From contig JAWZXG010000025.1 in the NCBI GenBank assembly GCA_037178625.1, positions 310,001 through 374,000 of the forward strand: DNA of 64,000 nt. The letters run 5' to 3'. A program made the translations under genes and the position numbers. This document shows, in pieces, positions 9,366-20,250 of this stretch; the stretch's first letter is position 1, and every line of letters begins with the position of its first letter. The stretch is from Skeletonema tropicum (lineage: Eukaryota; Bacillariophyta; Thalassiosirophyceae; Thalassiosirales; Thalassiosiraceae). The notes below the pieces were generated by a model that did not search any database, was not told where the DNA came from, and saw only the letters and a list, made by a program, of their open reading frames with translations.

Positions 9366-10757
9366 TCACTTCGACTGCTCTGGCCCTGGGCCTGGGCAGC
9401 ACACATTCTCCTGCTTTCGAATAATCTCACATGTATCAGTCCTGTTGTAATCCTTAATTACCAACAACTGTATCGAGCCACAAGTCTTACCTCCTGTCTT
9501 TGGGACAATCATATCTAGCTTGGGAATACCCTCTTTGCAGAAAGTACATTCGGTCCTCTCAAAAATTTCTCCCTCCCTTGATCTTAACCTTTCCGTTTCC
9601 GATCGCTGACGTCGTTTCTTTTTGGAGGGTGATGATTTACGTCGTTTCTTTTTGGAGGGTGACCTAGCAGGCCAAACTTTTGCTGGTACCTTCAAATCTG
9701 ACACTGCATCAATTTCCTCACCAGTCATACTCACAAAATCCGGATGAAACCAAAGCGACTCTCCCCAATAAACAAAATCCTTAGGATTCCGTTTGTAGCC
9801 ATGTTTGGTCATCAATGCTACCAGATCTGGCTTAGGTCTCTCAACAGTCATGAAACGAACCTTGTACTTCTCAAACGGAAAGTTTTCCATAACAAGCATT
9901 TCTGCGCCTTCCACATCTAACGAAAAATAATCAATTACCGTGGGTACATTTGTCTCAACAAAGACAGTAGAAATACTGACTAAATTCCTCTTTGCTTCCT
10001 CACCATTTTTATTATCGAGACTTTCGCCAACAATACCACCAAGGGCTTTATTGCTCAACTTTACGCCTACCTGCTTCCCGTCCTCTTTGCCCCCGATGAA
10101 GGCTCCTATGATGGTACAAGTGCGAAATGCGGAGAGCTCGTACCAGTACATTGGATTTCCCTCAATACAAAGTCCATTCCACCCATTTTTCTCGAGATAA
10201 AGGGTATTGGAAAGGTTCACTGCGGCATTAGCGGCAAGATCAACAAAGTAATGGCGAGACTCGCCGCCGTTCTGCTCATGCCGATTGATAAGTTTCATGA
10301 TGACCTCATCCTGTCCAACCTGACTAGCCGGCTTTAGAGGTGGAGAAAGTTCCTTAGAATAAATGAAAACAGGATGAAACCCCCTTGATATGCTGTTTTT
10401 TATCGGCATATCGTTTCCAGCATTGGTTGACGGGGTCTCCAAAGCAAGACGATTCGACTGCTCTGGCCCTTCAACTTCAACTGTGTCGTATGAAGAACCC
10501 CTTCTCGAGAGGTATTGAGGCATCACAGGCGAAGGCGATATGAGTAGATCTCCTGCGATCAACGCTGATACGGCAGTAGCGAGGAGGAGCGAGAGGGCCC
10601 TCCTCTTTCTCCAGTACTCTTGACCTGCATTTGAAGATTTTGAACCCGCCAAAGAAGACGTGCCAGTGGTTGCTGCGACCGGCAAAGCCGTTTGACGCCG
10701 CAACCCCCTTTGTCGAAGAGTAGCCGCAACCAACCCAGTGGACCCAGACATGTCCAT
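9366..10757 (-). CDS. Type II membrane FkbM-family methyltransferase with C-terminal Cys-rich module
   Basis: 463 residues from an ATG at 10757. A basic N-terminus and one hydrophobic segment (about 53-73) suggest a signal anchor with a lumenal catalytic part. SQVGQDEV (145-152), YFVDLAANAAVNLSNTLYLE (170-189), GLCIEGNP (195-202) and IDYFSLDVEGAE (275-286) match the SAM-binding layout of FkbM methyltransferases, which methylate oxygen atoms of sugars and other small molecules; the usual Gly-rich loop reads DLAANAAVN here. A duplicated basic stretch SPSKKKRRKS/SPSKKKRRQ (366-384) links to a module with Cys404, 407, 426, 443, 453 and 454 (CTFC … GGKTCGSIQ … TC … CCP). The same module occurs twice in the glycosyltransferase at 46-48 kb. 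The substrate is unknown; a secretory-pathway glycan is likely by context. No intron is needed. Confidence 0.75.
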   Translation of the reverse strand: MDMSGSTGLVAATLRQRGLRRQTALPVAATTGTSSLAGSKSSNAGQEYWRKRRALSLLLATAVSALIAGDLLISPSPVMPQYLSRRGSSYDTVEVEGPEQSNRLALETPSTNAGNDMPIKNSISRGFHPVFIYSKELSPPLKPASQVGQDEVIMKLINRHEQNGGESRHYFVDLAANAAVNLSNTLYLEKNGWNGLCIEGNPMYWYELSAFRTCTIIGAFIGGKEDGKQVGVKLSNKALGGIVGESLDNKNGEEAKRNLVSISTVFVETNVPTVIDYFSLDVEGAEMLVMENFPFEKYKVRFMTVERPKPDLVALMTKHGYKRNPKDFVYWGESLWFHPDFVSMTGEEIDAVSDLKVPAKVWPARSPSKKKRRKSSPSKKKRRQRSETERLRSREGEIFERTECTFCKEGIPKLDMIVPKTGGKTCGSIQLLVIKDYNRTDTCEIIRKQENVCCPGPGPEQSK

Positions 10758-10935
10758 ATTGTTGGTATGTGTTGTTGGTCTTATTTGTTGCTGATATTCT
10801 TATTATTGCTGTCCAAGCTTCGGTAGAAGATTAGAGCTGTAGTATAGGCTGTAGTATCTTTTGATTGTGATTCACTGAAATTAAAGGGGGCATTTTTTTT
10901 AGCCCTCGGGCTAAAAAGCCCTCGATTGAAAATGA

Positions 10936-11062
10936 GAAATTTCTTCAAATATTTTCTCATAGATTTTCCATTATCCGGAAATTCTTCAATTATTTTCTCA
11001 TAAATAATTTTCCATTGTCCGGAAAATCCTTTAAACGTTTTCTCATGATTTTCTTTGTCCGA
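10936..11062. repeat. Three degenerate tandem repeats of about 42 bp
   Basis: The unit reads roughly AAATTTCTTCAAATATTTTCTCATA…TTTTCCATTATCCGG. The CCGG/CCGA ends fall at 10975, 11019 and 11059. They lie upstream of the methyltransferase gene and of the TATA-like word on the other strand. An inverted AGCCC/GGGCT pair sits just before (10911-10925). Confidence 0.55.
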
Positions 11063-11128
11063 TACTTAATTCCTTTACTTGATTTCTCCAAATATCAAAC
11101 GGTTTCAAAATGATTTCTCCTATATGGC

Positions 11129-11136
11129 TATAAAAG
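11129..11136 (+). promoter_or_regulatory. TATA-like element
   Basis: TATAAAAG inside the short inverted repeat ATGGCT-ATAA-AAGCCAT. About 20-40 bp downstream follows AATTCCTGTAGAACTCTGG, which resembles the end of the 44.5-kb foldback family. Whether this is a promoter of anything preserved is unclear. Confidence 0.25.
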
Positions 11137-11603
11137 CCATCAACTTTCTGATAATTCCTGTAGAACTCTGGTACCATTTTGTGTAGAAAAAACTTGGAGA
11201 ATTCACAATTCAAACTCCAGCTTCATCTGCAAAAACTCAACTTACCAATAAAGCTCGTGCAAGCCCCTCTAAAATCGCAAAAATCTGCCTCGGCGCAAAA
11301 AAGCAGATTTTTCAACACAACTCCGGAGCTGACGGCATCAATGGTCCAGACTTCTCACCAATACATCAACGCCAATAATACATCAATTAATACCCTAATA
11401 CACTCCCCAGATCAAAATTTTACGAAGATTCTTATTCTGCCATCGCCCAGTTCATAGCGGCAACGCCTACTACGGAATTTACGCATTACCACGACATACG
11501 CGAATTTACACCATTTTGACTTCTCTGCCGACAAACAAGAGCAACATGGACATTGTGATACCAAAGTGATAACGAGAAGCGCAGCAACGAACGTCAGCAC
11601 AGT

Positions 11604-12241
11604 TTGGCTGATATATTGACGGATAAGCAAGGGTATGTTGGCCTTGATGTATCTGGTACTATGTACAAATCCGCGACCACAGTGAAGGGTGCCGCACCAT
11701 TTGATATGGAGCCCAAGGTCTCTCTGTACGATGCTGATGACAAGACAATGGCAAAGATTCAATCTGTACTGGATAAAGGCGCCAAAGGCCGCCTAATAGT
11801 GTTTGTTGATGGACGGCCCCCTTCGATGAAGGAAGTAGGTGCAGGAGAACTACTCGTGGTAGGAAACAAATGAAAGCTTTGAACAGGTCGAACGAGATAT
11901 ACCAAGACGGTGTTGCGGGTGATTACGATGAAGTCAAAAAGCTCCATGAATCCATCGTCTATCGCAGAGAAGACTTGACCACAATGATTATACAATACAT
12001 CTTCAGAAACCAAGCAAACGAGCTCGTGCAAATCTGAGCATTTTTCTCAGCCTACTACAGAAATGCATACACAAACTATTGCATGGTCAACGCACGTCCA
12101 CTGAATTTCAGATTTTGCGATGCCGCAGAGGTTTATCGAGCTTGGTCTCCACAAAGTTGGTGTGTTGATGGATGGAATAGATTGTGTCACTGATACTGTA
12201 AGAGTCAGAGTAAGATTGGATGCAATTGGGTCTTGCGTAGC
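11604..12241 (+). other. Short open frames of unknown nature next to the copia fragment
   Basis: A frame open from 11604 (first ATG 11661) ends with GELLVVGNK and a TGA at 11871-11873 that overlaps the ATG (11870) of a 55-codon frame ending at 12037 (MKALNRSNEIYQDGVAGDYD…). A third frame (about 12116-12241, DFAMPQRFIELGLHKVGVLM…) follows. They look more protein-like than random sequence but match no family I know. They precede the copia RT remnant in the same direction and may be decayed parts of the same or another element. Confidence 0.25.
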
Positions 12242-12247
12242 TAGGGT

Positions 12248-12600
12248 ATGATTGTTTTGACCTATGTGGATGACTGCATCATTGTTGGAAAGTCAATAAA
12301 AGAGATCGACGAATTTATCAAATCTTTGCAAGGAGGATCGGAAGAATTCATCTTGATAGATGAAGGAAATAAATACAAGTTTCTCGGAGTGGAAATCGTC
12401 GACAGAGGGAGAGGCATTCCATAGAATCCTTGAAAAGCTCGGTCTCAAGGATATCATCTTCGAATGTTACGTCAACGAGAAGAAATCTTCAGCAATTTCA
12501 TTTCTGCTCAACCGCGACCTCGACGGGAAGTCGCGTAAGAAGAAGTGGAATTACAGACAAGTCGTCGGCGCTGACACTCCTCCTCATCGAATATGTTGTG
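12248..12600 (+). pseudogene. Ty1/copia reverse transcriptase fragment
   Basis: From an ATG at 12248 a 58-codon frame reads MIVLTYVDDCIIVGKSIKEI and on to KFLGVEIVDRG, stopping at 12424. YVDD is the RT catalytic box, and the TYVDDCI…KFLGVEI layout is typical of Ty1/copia elements. In the next frames the text NRDLDGKSRKKKWNYRQVVG (about 12505-12570) matches the region between RT and RNase H of copia elements. Stops and frame changes show decay. No LTRs were found. Confidence 0.7.
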
Positions 12601-12879
12601 ATTTTGCTCCAAATCAAGTTCCGAAAAGTTGTAACAGGTGTTGGGGTAGGTAAAGTACTTTCTCAGCAGAGAGTCGGGTTTTAGAGCACATGCAAGTCTG
12701 AGATTACCAAACTCATATACGTTGTGACCTATGGTAAACACTGAGACATCATTAGATTAATACTAGTCCCTGACATCTGACATTTCGGTATTGCTATGTA
12801 CTACTATGCAATCATATCCTAATCTACTTTCTGGGTTCTGGAAACTACAGCCTTATATCCACATGAACAACACAGACAA

Positions 12880-13065
12880 ACGCACATGATAGATGCTTTT
12901 ATGTTGGAAGTATCGTTTCCAAAGAATTCGCACTCTATATATGGTGTTGTTTGGGATCTACAAGCACAGGCGGGGATGATGGATTTCTGGTCTAATAACA
13001 ACGGTGTACCTTATAGCACAGTCTCTCATGACCCGGTTCCAATACAAGGAGTCGTCCAGTCGCGA
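12880..13065 (+). pseudogene. Possible decayed copia RNase H end
   Basis: Around 13005-13055 two adjacent frames read LIAQSL and then DPVPIQGVV, which could be the remains of the copia RNase H wording (…YIALSQSLRD…IP…). The similarity is weak and depends on a frameshift. Confidence 0.25.
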
Positions 13066-13099
13066 AAGCTGGTGCCCTCATTGTGACATATTTTGGCGC

Positions 13100-14063
13100 C
13101 AGCCTCGACACTTGGATCTACAGACCAGAAATCATTTGACATACTCCCGTTGGACCCTCCAATTGCTTTATTGTTGCGTCTCTCTTTGTGCTTGTATTAT
13201 TCTTTTCTTATAAGAGCTGCTGCTTCAGTGTCCCAATCTTTTTGTCTTTATCAAACAATAGCTTTGCAACTTCTTTCACTTCCATGCTGCTGATCTGTTG
13301 TCTCAACTGATCCATCTTTCTCTCATCTGGAGTGGGTCTGGGTTCGCTTGACTGTACGGCAACAACAGTTGGAGTATTGCTTCCTGTTGGCGTCGGATTG
13401 CATTAGTTATTGTGCTCTCTGGCAAGTACTGCAAGTTCGATCCAAATGTCGGAGCCTTCAGATACATTACTCTGAATGGGGGAGGTGAAGTATGTGCGTT
13501 CTCCATTTTCATCCGCAGTGGGACACAAGACAAGTTTGACAGCTTCTTCTACCCGGAGACACAAAGGAGAAGATATTGCCTTCCTTGTCACCTTTGGTAT
13601 CACAATGTCCATGTTGCTCTTGTTTGGTAAATTCGCGTATGTCGTGAATGGGCTGGTAGATCTACGATAGGAATTGATATATCCTCATGCGAACTCAAAA
13701 ACGGCCGTTTCAAGTCACGCACCACTTCGCCCAACGACTTCGGACTGCACTGTCTCATACTTTTTCATCGCGATAAACGGCCAAAGACACAACCACAGCA
13801 CAACCACCATGATGCCATTGTGGACTGCCCAGTAATACAAAATCGACACTGTGCCATGCGCACCTTTTGATATATTAGACGGAAAAGCCAATTTTTAGAT
13901 CGCATGCAAAAAAGGTGCGCATGAACGGACGATCTGTAGGAGAAAAAAATTTTGCCCCGCGACGTAACGGAAATTGGTTGATGCAACTGATGCTGTGGAC
14001 TACTGCGTTAGGTAATCATCATTACCACCATTCACGATGCCACCACGACGCAACAATCGATAC
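13100..14063. other. Stretch without a recognised gene
   Basis: Several overlapping short open frames on both strands, none with a recognisable domain. Probably old repeat sequence. Confidence 0.35.
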
Positions 14064-15055
14064 TATATATCCATAGGGAGGCATCAGTGTCTTGGTAGCT
14101 GCTGCTTCGCCCGATTACGTCGTCTGGAACGTCGGTTACTTGATGTCAACAAATTTCAAATAATTTTTTATATCAACGCTACTGCGCAGTAAAGAGGGGC
14201 AATAAACCATTTCCAAACGCAACCAGCCCGCTCCCTCGACTCTACTATGCTATAAATACAACGGCTTGGCACTCTGGAGCGGAAGGAAAGGCTGTACAAC
14301 GTTGCCTACGCGGTGCAAAAATATACACAAATTGTCGTTTCCGTCGAAAACAACAATCAACTGACAATTTAATGAAAACGGCGTGGATATCGATGAAAGA
14401 AGCATTGATATATCATTATTATGATAGTATACATCCATGGGAGCAACATTAATAATGTTTGTTGAGGGGAACAGCATATTTATCAAGTATTACTTATTTA
14501 ATAATTTACATAAATACCACAAATAATAACACAGTATATCCGATATTAAACTCTACCATGATGCACCACCAACACATTGAAGTCTTCTGTTGTGGTTATA
14601 TGATCGTATGGTACAAGGATAACCACTCATTTGTTATTATTGGTTCTTTACAAAGTTGATTATTGCATACACTCTGGGTAGAAAAATAGATTGCCTCTCA
14701 CTGATGAAATGTGCTTGATCATGTACAAGTTGATGTTTGTGAACAGTTCAGGTAGCAAAAGACGCCCCCCAAGTAATATATATCAATTGAATGCGAGGAA
14801 ACCCTCTCCTTTGCTGTGTATCACCACGTAAACGTCCGTGGGAGGGGTGAAGGGAGGTAAAAGTTGTGGATTTTATGCCGTCGATGGCCACGTTAATTTC
14901 TTCATTTTCGATCAACCAACTGAGTATTGCTGTCGTTTTTTCACTTAGATTATGATGTATAAGATTGGATAAGCTGAGTACCATAGGTGTATTTATCAGA
15001 TGTGCATAACTGTGGCCATAGGAGTGGAGGACATCATGGTGAGGGTGTAAAAGAT
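14064..15055 (+). repeat. Dispersed repeat of about 1 kb, copy 1 (partner 31536-32545)
   Basis: It starts ATATATCCATAGGGAGGC, contains CTGGAGCGGAAGG, TTATTATGATAGTATACATCC and GGAGGGGTGAAGGGAGGTAA, and ends with GAGTGGAGGACATCATGGTG followed by AGGGTGTAAAA. The same landmarks occur in the same order and spacing at 31536-32545. No long frame is shared, so it is probably a non-autonomous element. Confidence 0.65.
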
Positions 15056-15477
15056 GATATTCGGAGGGTGGATTTGAGTGGTACCGATTAGCGAATTTGA
15101 GGTTACGATAGGAATCGTCCCTCTAGCTACGGCCAAAATAGCGATTTGTACGTAGGAATAGTATTAAGAATTACTTGTGTTCGACCTTAAAATGTTTCAA
15201 GAATACAACAAAATCCCTCTTATTAGATAAACTTTAGTAAGGCCGATCCTTACGGTGAGTCAAAAATATTTTTGTACTCTAGCTACATGTACAAAATTAC
15301 TAGGTGCCAATTTTTGAGCCTTACGGTGTTGTGTAGATTTTTTTCTGGATTTGTTCCACGTCGCACGCGCCAAGACCTCCGACGCCTTCTTCTTCTATTT
15401 AATATTTACCTCGCCTCGCTCGGCTGCAGCCACTTCCATCTTGTGCAACTACAATAGTACACCCTCCGCCACCACCA

Positions 15478-15554
15478 TGTCTTACGCAGCTGCAGCCGAT
15501 CTGCTTGGTCAGATGAGGGACGATGCAATGTCCATTAATGACGCTTGCGTTTAG
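15478..15554 (+). CDS. Possible 25-residue peptide or first exon
   Basis: An ATG in good context (CACCATGTC) opens MSYAAAADLLGQMRDDAMSI followed by five more residues. A TTTAATATTT word lies about 80 bp upstream. It converges on the 460-aa gene with a strong hairpin between. It may be a short peptide, an exon or chance. Confidence 0.25.
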
Positions 15555-15612
15555 ACTATTTTCGCTCAAAGTTAGTAGAGCACTTCAATATCAAATTCGA
15601 CAGGAACGAAAT

Positions 15613-15640
15613 CATCTGGCCTCGACGAAGAGGCCAGATG
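15613..15640. terminator. Hairpin between convergent reading frames
   Basis: CATCTGGCCTC – GACGAA – GAGGCCAGATG is a perfect 11-bp stem with a 6-nt loop, lying between the 25-aa frame and the 3' end of the 460-aa gene. It could stabilise or end transcripts on either strand; this is inferred from position. Confidence 0.4.
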
Positions 15641-15696
15641 CCTAATTAGATCAATAAATTGTAACATTTTTCATATCAATATGTGCAATTAAGTAT

Positions 15697-17079
15697 TTAG
15701 TTTGGTGTATTATTATCGCTTGCATTAATCATTTCAACATCATCTTCATCCTCCTCCTCATTTGACTCATTCGATGTGCAACTAAGATCAACTTCGTCTG
15801 CAGCACGCTTCTTACCACTTAGGCGCTTTCCCATTCTAGTTGCCGCTGCTCCTAGCTCCAGGAATTGCTCAGTATGCGCTGATTCATTCTCACTTGTAAT
15901 GTTATTCAACTTCAACAGCTCTTCTTCAAGTGTCGCAATTTCTTCCCGTTTTTCAGACAAAGACTGCATTAGTGCCTTTGCTTCTGATTTCATATCAAGA
16001 AGCATGTATCGATCAACATCCTTCTGTACACTTGCTATCCCGTCATGTTTTGACTTGAGAAGTGTACTGAGAAGCGCAATTCGTCCCGCAACTTTCTGCT
16101 GGTCCAATTTTCTCATGTTCTGTTCAACCACAGCAAGATCTTTGTAGCTCGCAGCACCATAAGCAAGACCTCTTCCTTCATTGGAATTTCCAACCCCATA
16201 GTCACGATCAGAATCCTTATCCTTTTTGTCATTACTACGCTGCTCTTTTCGTCCACCGCCCTTTTTCTCGTTTTGTCCCTCCGTATGATCCATACCTGAT
16301 AAGTCAATCTGATATTCAGGGGCGTTGCTTGGGTGATTTCCCACTAGCCAGAATAAGAACCAACCGTTCGGGAACCAGGATGTAGCGTATGGCGTTCCAT
16401 TAGCCTCGTCCAATTCATCGCCTCCACCACTGGGACCATAGTATAGGTCAAAGTTCTTCATTCGAAAGAATAAGAAATGAATTAGGTCAGAGTCGTTCTT
16501 ACCTGAAGCAAACTGATAACGACCATCAGTGGGACCAGCCACAATACCAGCCTGTACAGCATCAGACATGCAGGTCTGTATTTTTAATGCTTCAGCAATC
16601 TCAAACCTGGCAAACTTGAACAACGACGCTCCCCCGATAGTGGAATTTGGATTTGTTTTGGCAGATCGTGCGAGGACATCCATTGTGAGGTTGTCACCAT
16701 AAATAAGAGGAGAGTTGCCACGGCGGAAATTTTCATGTAGCACAGTTTCCCAACCTGATTCAGATGACAGGCCGGTGTTATGTACATCTGCCTTCTTCTG
16801 TAATACCTTGTAATGATTTTTTCCCTTGATGAAGTCTTCAATTTGTGATGACACGTTAGCATCACCATGGAAACGTTTCTTCAATTCTTTTTCTAGAGTA
16901 CTTCTGTTGTAGGTTGTTCCTCGGCAGGAATGCAAAGCAAAGGCAGCACATAACCGCTGTATTTCCTTATGACTGCGACTGTCGATTTCAGCTGATGTGC
17001 TCTTCTTTGGTGGTGGCGGTGGTGCCGGTGCCGGTGGTGGTGCCGGTGCAGGCCCGGCTGATACTGCACTTGATGCCAT
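15697..17079 (-). CDS. Unknown 460-aa protein of the TIR element
   Basis: The ATG at 17079 opens a 460-codon frame ending in TAA at 15697. The N-terminus is Ala/Pro-rich (PAPAPPPAPAPPPPPKK, about 10-26). The middle has a Trp/Phe-rich globular region (FFRMKNFDLYYGP … SWFPNGWFLFWLVGNHP). A Lys/Asp-rich linker is followed by a probable coiled coil (about 325-405, including DMKSEAKALMQSLSEKREEI) and a basic KKRAADE plus acidic tail (EEEDEDDVEM), suggesting a nuclear protein. I recognise no family and no DDE, YR or Rep motif. Because it fills a TIR-bounded unit, it may be an accessory protein or an unusual transposase. The alternative is a host gene that happens to lie between repeats. Confidence 0.6.
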   Translation of the reverse strand: MASSAVSAGPAPAPPPAPAPPPPPKKSTSAEIDSRSHKEIQRLCAAFALHSCRGTTYNRSTLEKELKKRFHGDANVSSQIEDFIKGKNHYKVLQKKADVHNTGLSSESGWETVLHENFRRGNSPLIYGDNLTMDVLARSAKTNPNSTIGGASLFKFARFEIAEALKIQTCMSDAVQAGIVAGPTDGRYQFASGKNDSDLIHFLFFRMKNFDLYYGPSGGGDELDEANGTPYATSWFPNGWFLFWLVGNHPSNAPEYQIDLSGMDHTEGQNEKKGGGRKEQRSNDKKDKDSDRDYGVGNSNEGRGLAYGAASYKDLAVVEQNMRKLDQQKVAGRIALLSTLLKSKHDGIASVQKDVDRYMLLDMKSEAKALMQSLSEKREEIATLEEELLKLNNITSENESAHTEQFLELGAAATRMGKRLSGKKRAADEVDLSCTSNESNEEEDEDDVEMINASDNNTPN

Positions 17080-17410
17080 ACTCAATAGCAGCAATAAAAA
17101 CTAGTTGAAGGAAATGTGGTGATGATGGCGAGGCAACTCAATTGATTGTGCAGCCGTAATTTAAATTGATGTCATTGGCAGTAAAGAAATGGAATGAGAA
17201 GACGTCGGTTCATCTCGATCAACTGTATTATCATCTGTACAATTTATGTACTTGGAATCCAACTAGACAGTTTTCTGGCCTCTTTTTCCCTTTTGTGTAG
17301 TTGGGTTGAGGACTAGACAAAAAAAAGGGGCCCGTAAGGGTCAAAATTTTCTGATTTTATTTTCTACTTCAAGTAAATTGTCATGTGTGACAGACCGTAA
17401 GGATCGGCCT

Positions 17411-20250
17411 AATGACTCTATTGTATCCTACTCCTAACTCCTACACGAGCGCCAAGAAAATTCCCGCCAAAATTGATGTACCAATTCCTATGTTAAAATG
17501 AAAAATGATGGGGTTCGGCTACTTTTTCCCTCTTCCGAAGAAAAAGTAGAGAGATCCGCACCATGATGCAATTGATCTCTACAATGTGAATGCTGCCGCA
17601 CCAGCTCCCTGAACCGTATGATTGCCCTCGGTAGCCTGTTGTTCGAGTGAACGATTGACATAACCATCTCTGCGCTCAATCTTGACACATTTTGTCTCCT
17701 CGGCAGCTGCTACAGCTACTATACTGACTACTGCTCCCGAAGTCTTCCGCTTGATGTTATTAATGATTTGCTCAAGACGCTTGGCAACTTCCGGATGAGA
17801 AATAGTGCATCCACGGTTTGAATGAATTATCAGGTTTTTGCTCTCTATCGCTGGTTTATCCAATTCATATCAAACCATGGCCAATTATTTGATGGTGGTG
17901 CTCAACCCAATGTTCAATCAACTTATCAATGTCTCCTGCAAACTTACGCATTAAATGCGCAAAATGCATTTCCATTCACGCGAGTCTTGGGAAACCCGTT
18001 GAATATGAATAATGATGTTACCGCACAATCAAATTACGATAACACATATTTGAGCTCGATTGCAATCTTCTTCGGTAGGATCTTGCTCATGGACTCTTCT
18101 TCTTCATCATCATCATCATCGGGGTTGTATTCACTACTGTCGCTATCAAAAACATTAAACGTAACAGAAATTTTCCTCTTCTATTAAGAATCATTTCTAA
18201 TGATGTCATTATCTTTTGAGAAGTGATCTGCATTTTTGGACATTGCCGCCGGAGAAGTTTGGTCCCTTTCGATCTTCTTTACAACATCACCTCCGGCATC
18301 CTCCTCCTCACTGTTGATACGGACACATCAGTATGCAAGGTCGTTGTTACTGTTTGCTGCTCCGTCGACAGATTGTAATGTAGCACCAATGAATCGTCTA
18401 AGCCAGACTCGTTCCCTTGCCACTTCTCAACAAGTTCTAGTTTGTGCTGATTCTCATCTTCTCCAACATGATTACTCGCGCGTAGATTAAGGCTTAGCCA
18501 TCGTTGATGTGTCCGCAGACGATGTGAAAGTGGCGGCCGATCCACATCAAACTTATTTGCTGCTGAGGCTTTGATTGTCTCACCTTCTTCTTGGTAATGA
18601 CCCATACAAAAAAGATCCAGCCAAAGCATTTTGTTGACATCATTTGTACCATATCAGAGGAAGGATTCATTTAGTTTGTTCCAATAGGCACCGCTGTATG
18701 TCATTTCAGTACAACCATTGGAATCATCGTCCGAACCATTGCGTTAGTGTTTGGCCAATTCTATTGCATATTGGCATTATTGATGTGAACATCATTCTTC
18801 CTTACATTCGCAAATTCAGCAGCCAAACATAGTACTGCATATATCGCGGTGATAGACCAAACACCCGATTAAGACTGAGTCGATAGTTGCCTCGCACAGA
18901 GAATGGCCAAGTACGTGTGTTGACATCGTCTGGGACGCGTTTGATGAACTCAACTAAGAGCAAACGAGCATATAAGCATGTCGAGTCTCAGCGACGTTTC
19001 GCCAAGACATGTCGTCACGGGAGCGGAGTCAAAAATTTTGATGGTGAGAGTTTCACTCTCCTATTGCCGTATTTTGATGGTAGGTTGATCAGTGAGTTTA
19101 GAGACGCAGTTTCAAATACGGCAACAGGAGATTGTATATTGACTACATTATTAGATGCTTCGTCCGTAGGGGTGCTCGGCTTGTGATTGGGTTCTCATGG
19201 TCACTAAAAAAGTTGCTAAGTGATGAAAAACTCCATACTCACGGAATTGGCAGCTCCGTTACCAAAAAACTCCAGTGTGACCCCGCAAAAAATGAGATTA
19301 TTCCTACGTAGAAATTTTTGTCCTATTAAGCCAACCGCTCTTGGCGCTCGTGCCATACTCCTAAAAATAAACATACCCACACCACCGCACTGTCTCTCTC
19401 GTTCTCTTCGCCTCCACTGCATCTTATGCAAGCTGTAGGCCTCAGCTGCCTGCTTGAGAGGCTTTTAATGCTGTGGGAACACTTCGCTTCTTCCAATCAA
19501 TGGGGTAACTTTCATCTGTCATCCCTGAGAGAATATTGATGGAGAGAGTAGATACATACTTAAGTGTGCATCGTGGCTACCCAAATCCCCACAGTTGCGG
19601 CAGAAAGGAATCGAATTAGAACCTCCGTCAAGAAGGATTGATCTCTTCTGTCATGTTTCTTGCTCTCGTCTGCGACTCGTCATTACTTGCAAGTCATGCG
19701 ATGGAAGAATAATTAAACAAAGAACATTGCATGAGAACATTGCATGAGTGAAGAGTGATACTAACAGGTAGAGTGTAAACTTACGAACTTACTGCAAAAA
19801 ACGAAACCACCATCATCATTTCTTCCTATTCTGATCTTGGAGAGCTGTTCCATCATCGTTGAAATAACGTAGCACACAATTCCTTAAGTTTCTGTCCTAA
19901 GATACTAGATCTTTCTCGATGGACCTTAAAGAAGAATCCCATGGAGAGAGCGACGCTGTCATCATGATACTCGTTCAGGTCATTCAAGAGGGATCATAGA
20001 TGGGGATGATGTCATGGCATACGCATCACTGCAAAGCGATAAAATACATATTCATTACAAGATGATGTAACAGGATATGTATGGAGAGTTTTGTGAGAAC
20101 ACATGTTGCATTACAAACTCACACGTGCCGTCGTCTTCCCATTCCTTACCTCGCACTTCTACCGGTAAAATTCGCCGCAAACTAAAAGAGTCGACATTGT
20201 TATTTTATGTGCACATGAAGTATGTGTTGATATTGTATATGATGTTGCTT
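17411..20250. other. Stretch without a recognised gene
   Basis: Minus-strand open frames at 17579-17863 and 18279-18629 and a plus-strand frame at 18887-19186 look partly protein-like but match nothing I know, and stops separate them. A stem is possible around 19056-19132 (CTCCTATTGCCGTATTT against AAATACGGCAACAGGAG). The word ATTCCTACGTA occurs at 19300-19310. Likely decayed elements. Confidence 0.35.

Larger units (their letters stand above)
15240..17410. mobile_element. TIR element of 2.17 kb with a novel protein gene
   Basis: A 17-bp terminal repeat AGGCCGATCCTTACGGT (15240-15256) is exactly inverted at 17394-17410. The core GTAAGG-CCGAT-CCTTAC is itself nearly palindromic. Internal copies of CCTTACGGT (15319) and CCCGTAAGGG (about 17334) sit inward of each end. 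A target duplication was not evident. The main cargo is the minus-strand 460-aa gene, which has no recognisable transposase motif, so the element may be mobilised in trans or use an undescribed enzyme. Confidence 0.55.

Noticed and set aside
17822..18187. Plus-strand 121-codon open frame with a Ser run
   Set aside because: It overlaps minus-strand protein-like text, and the Ser run comes from a TCA/TCT microsatellite. No domain.
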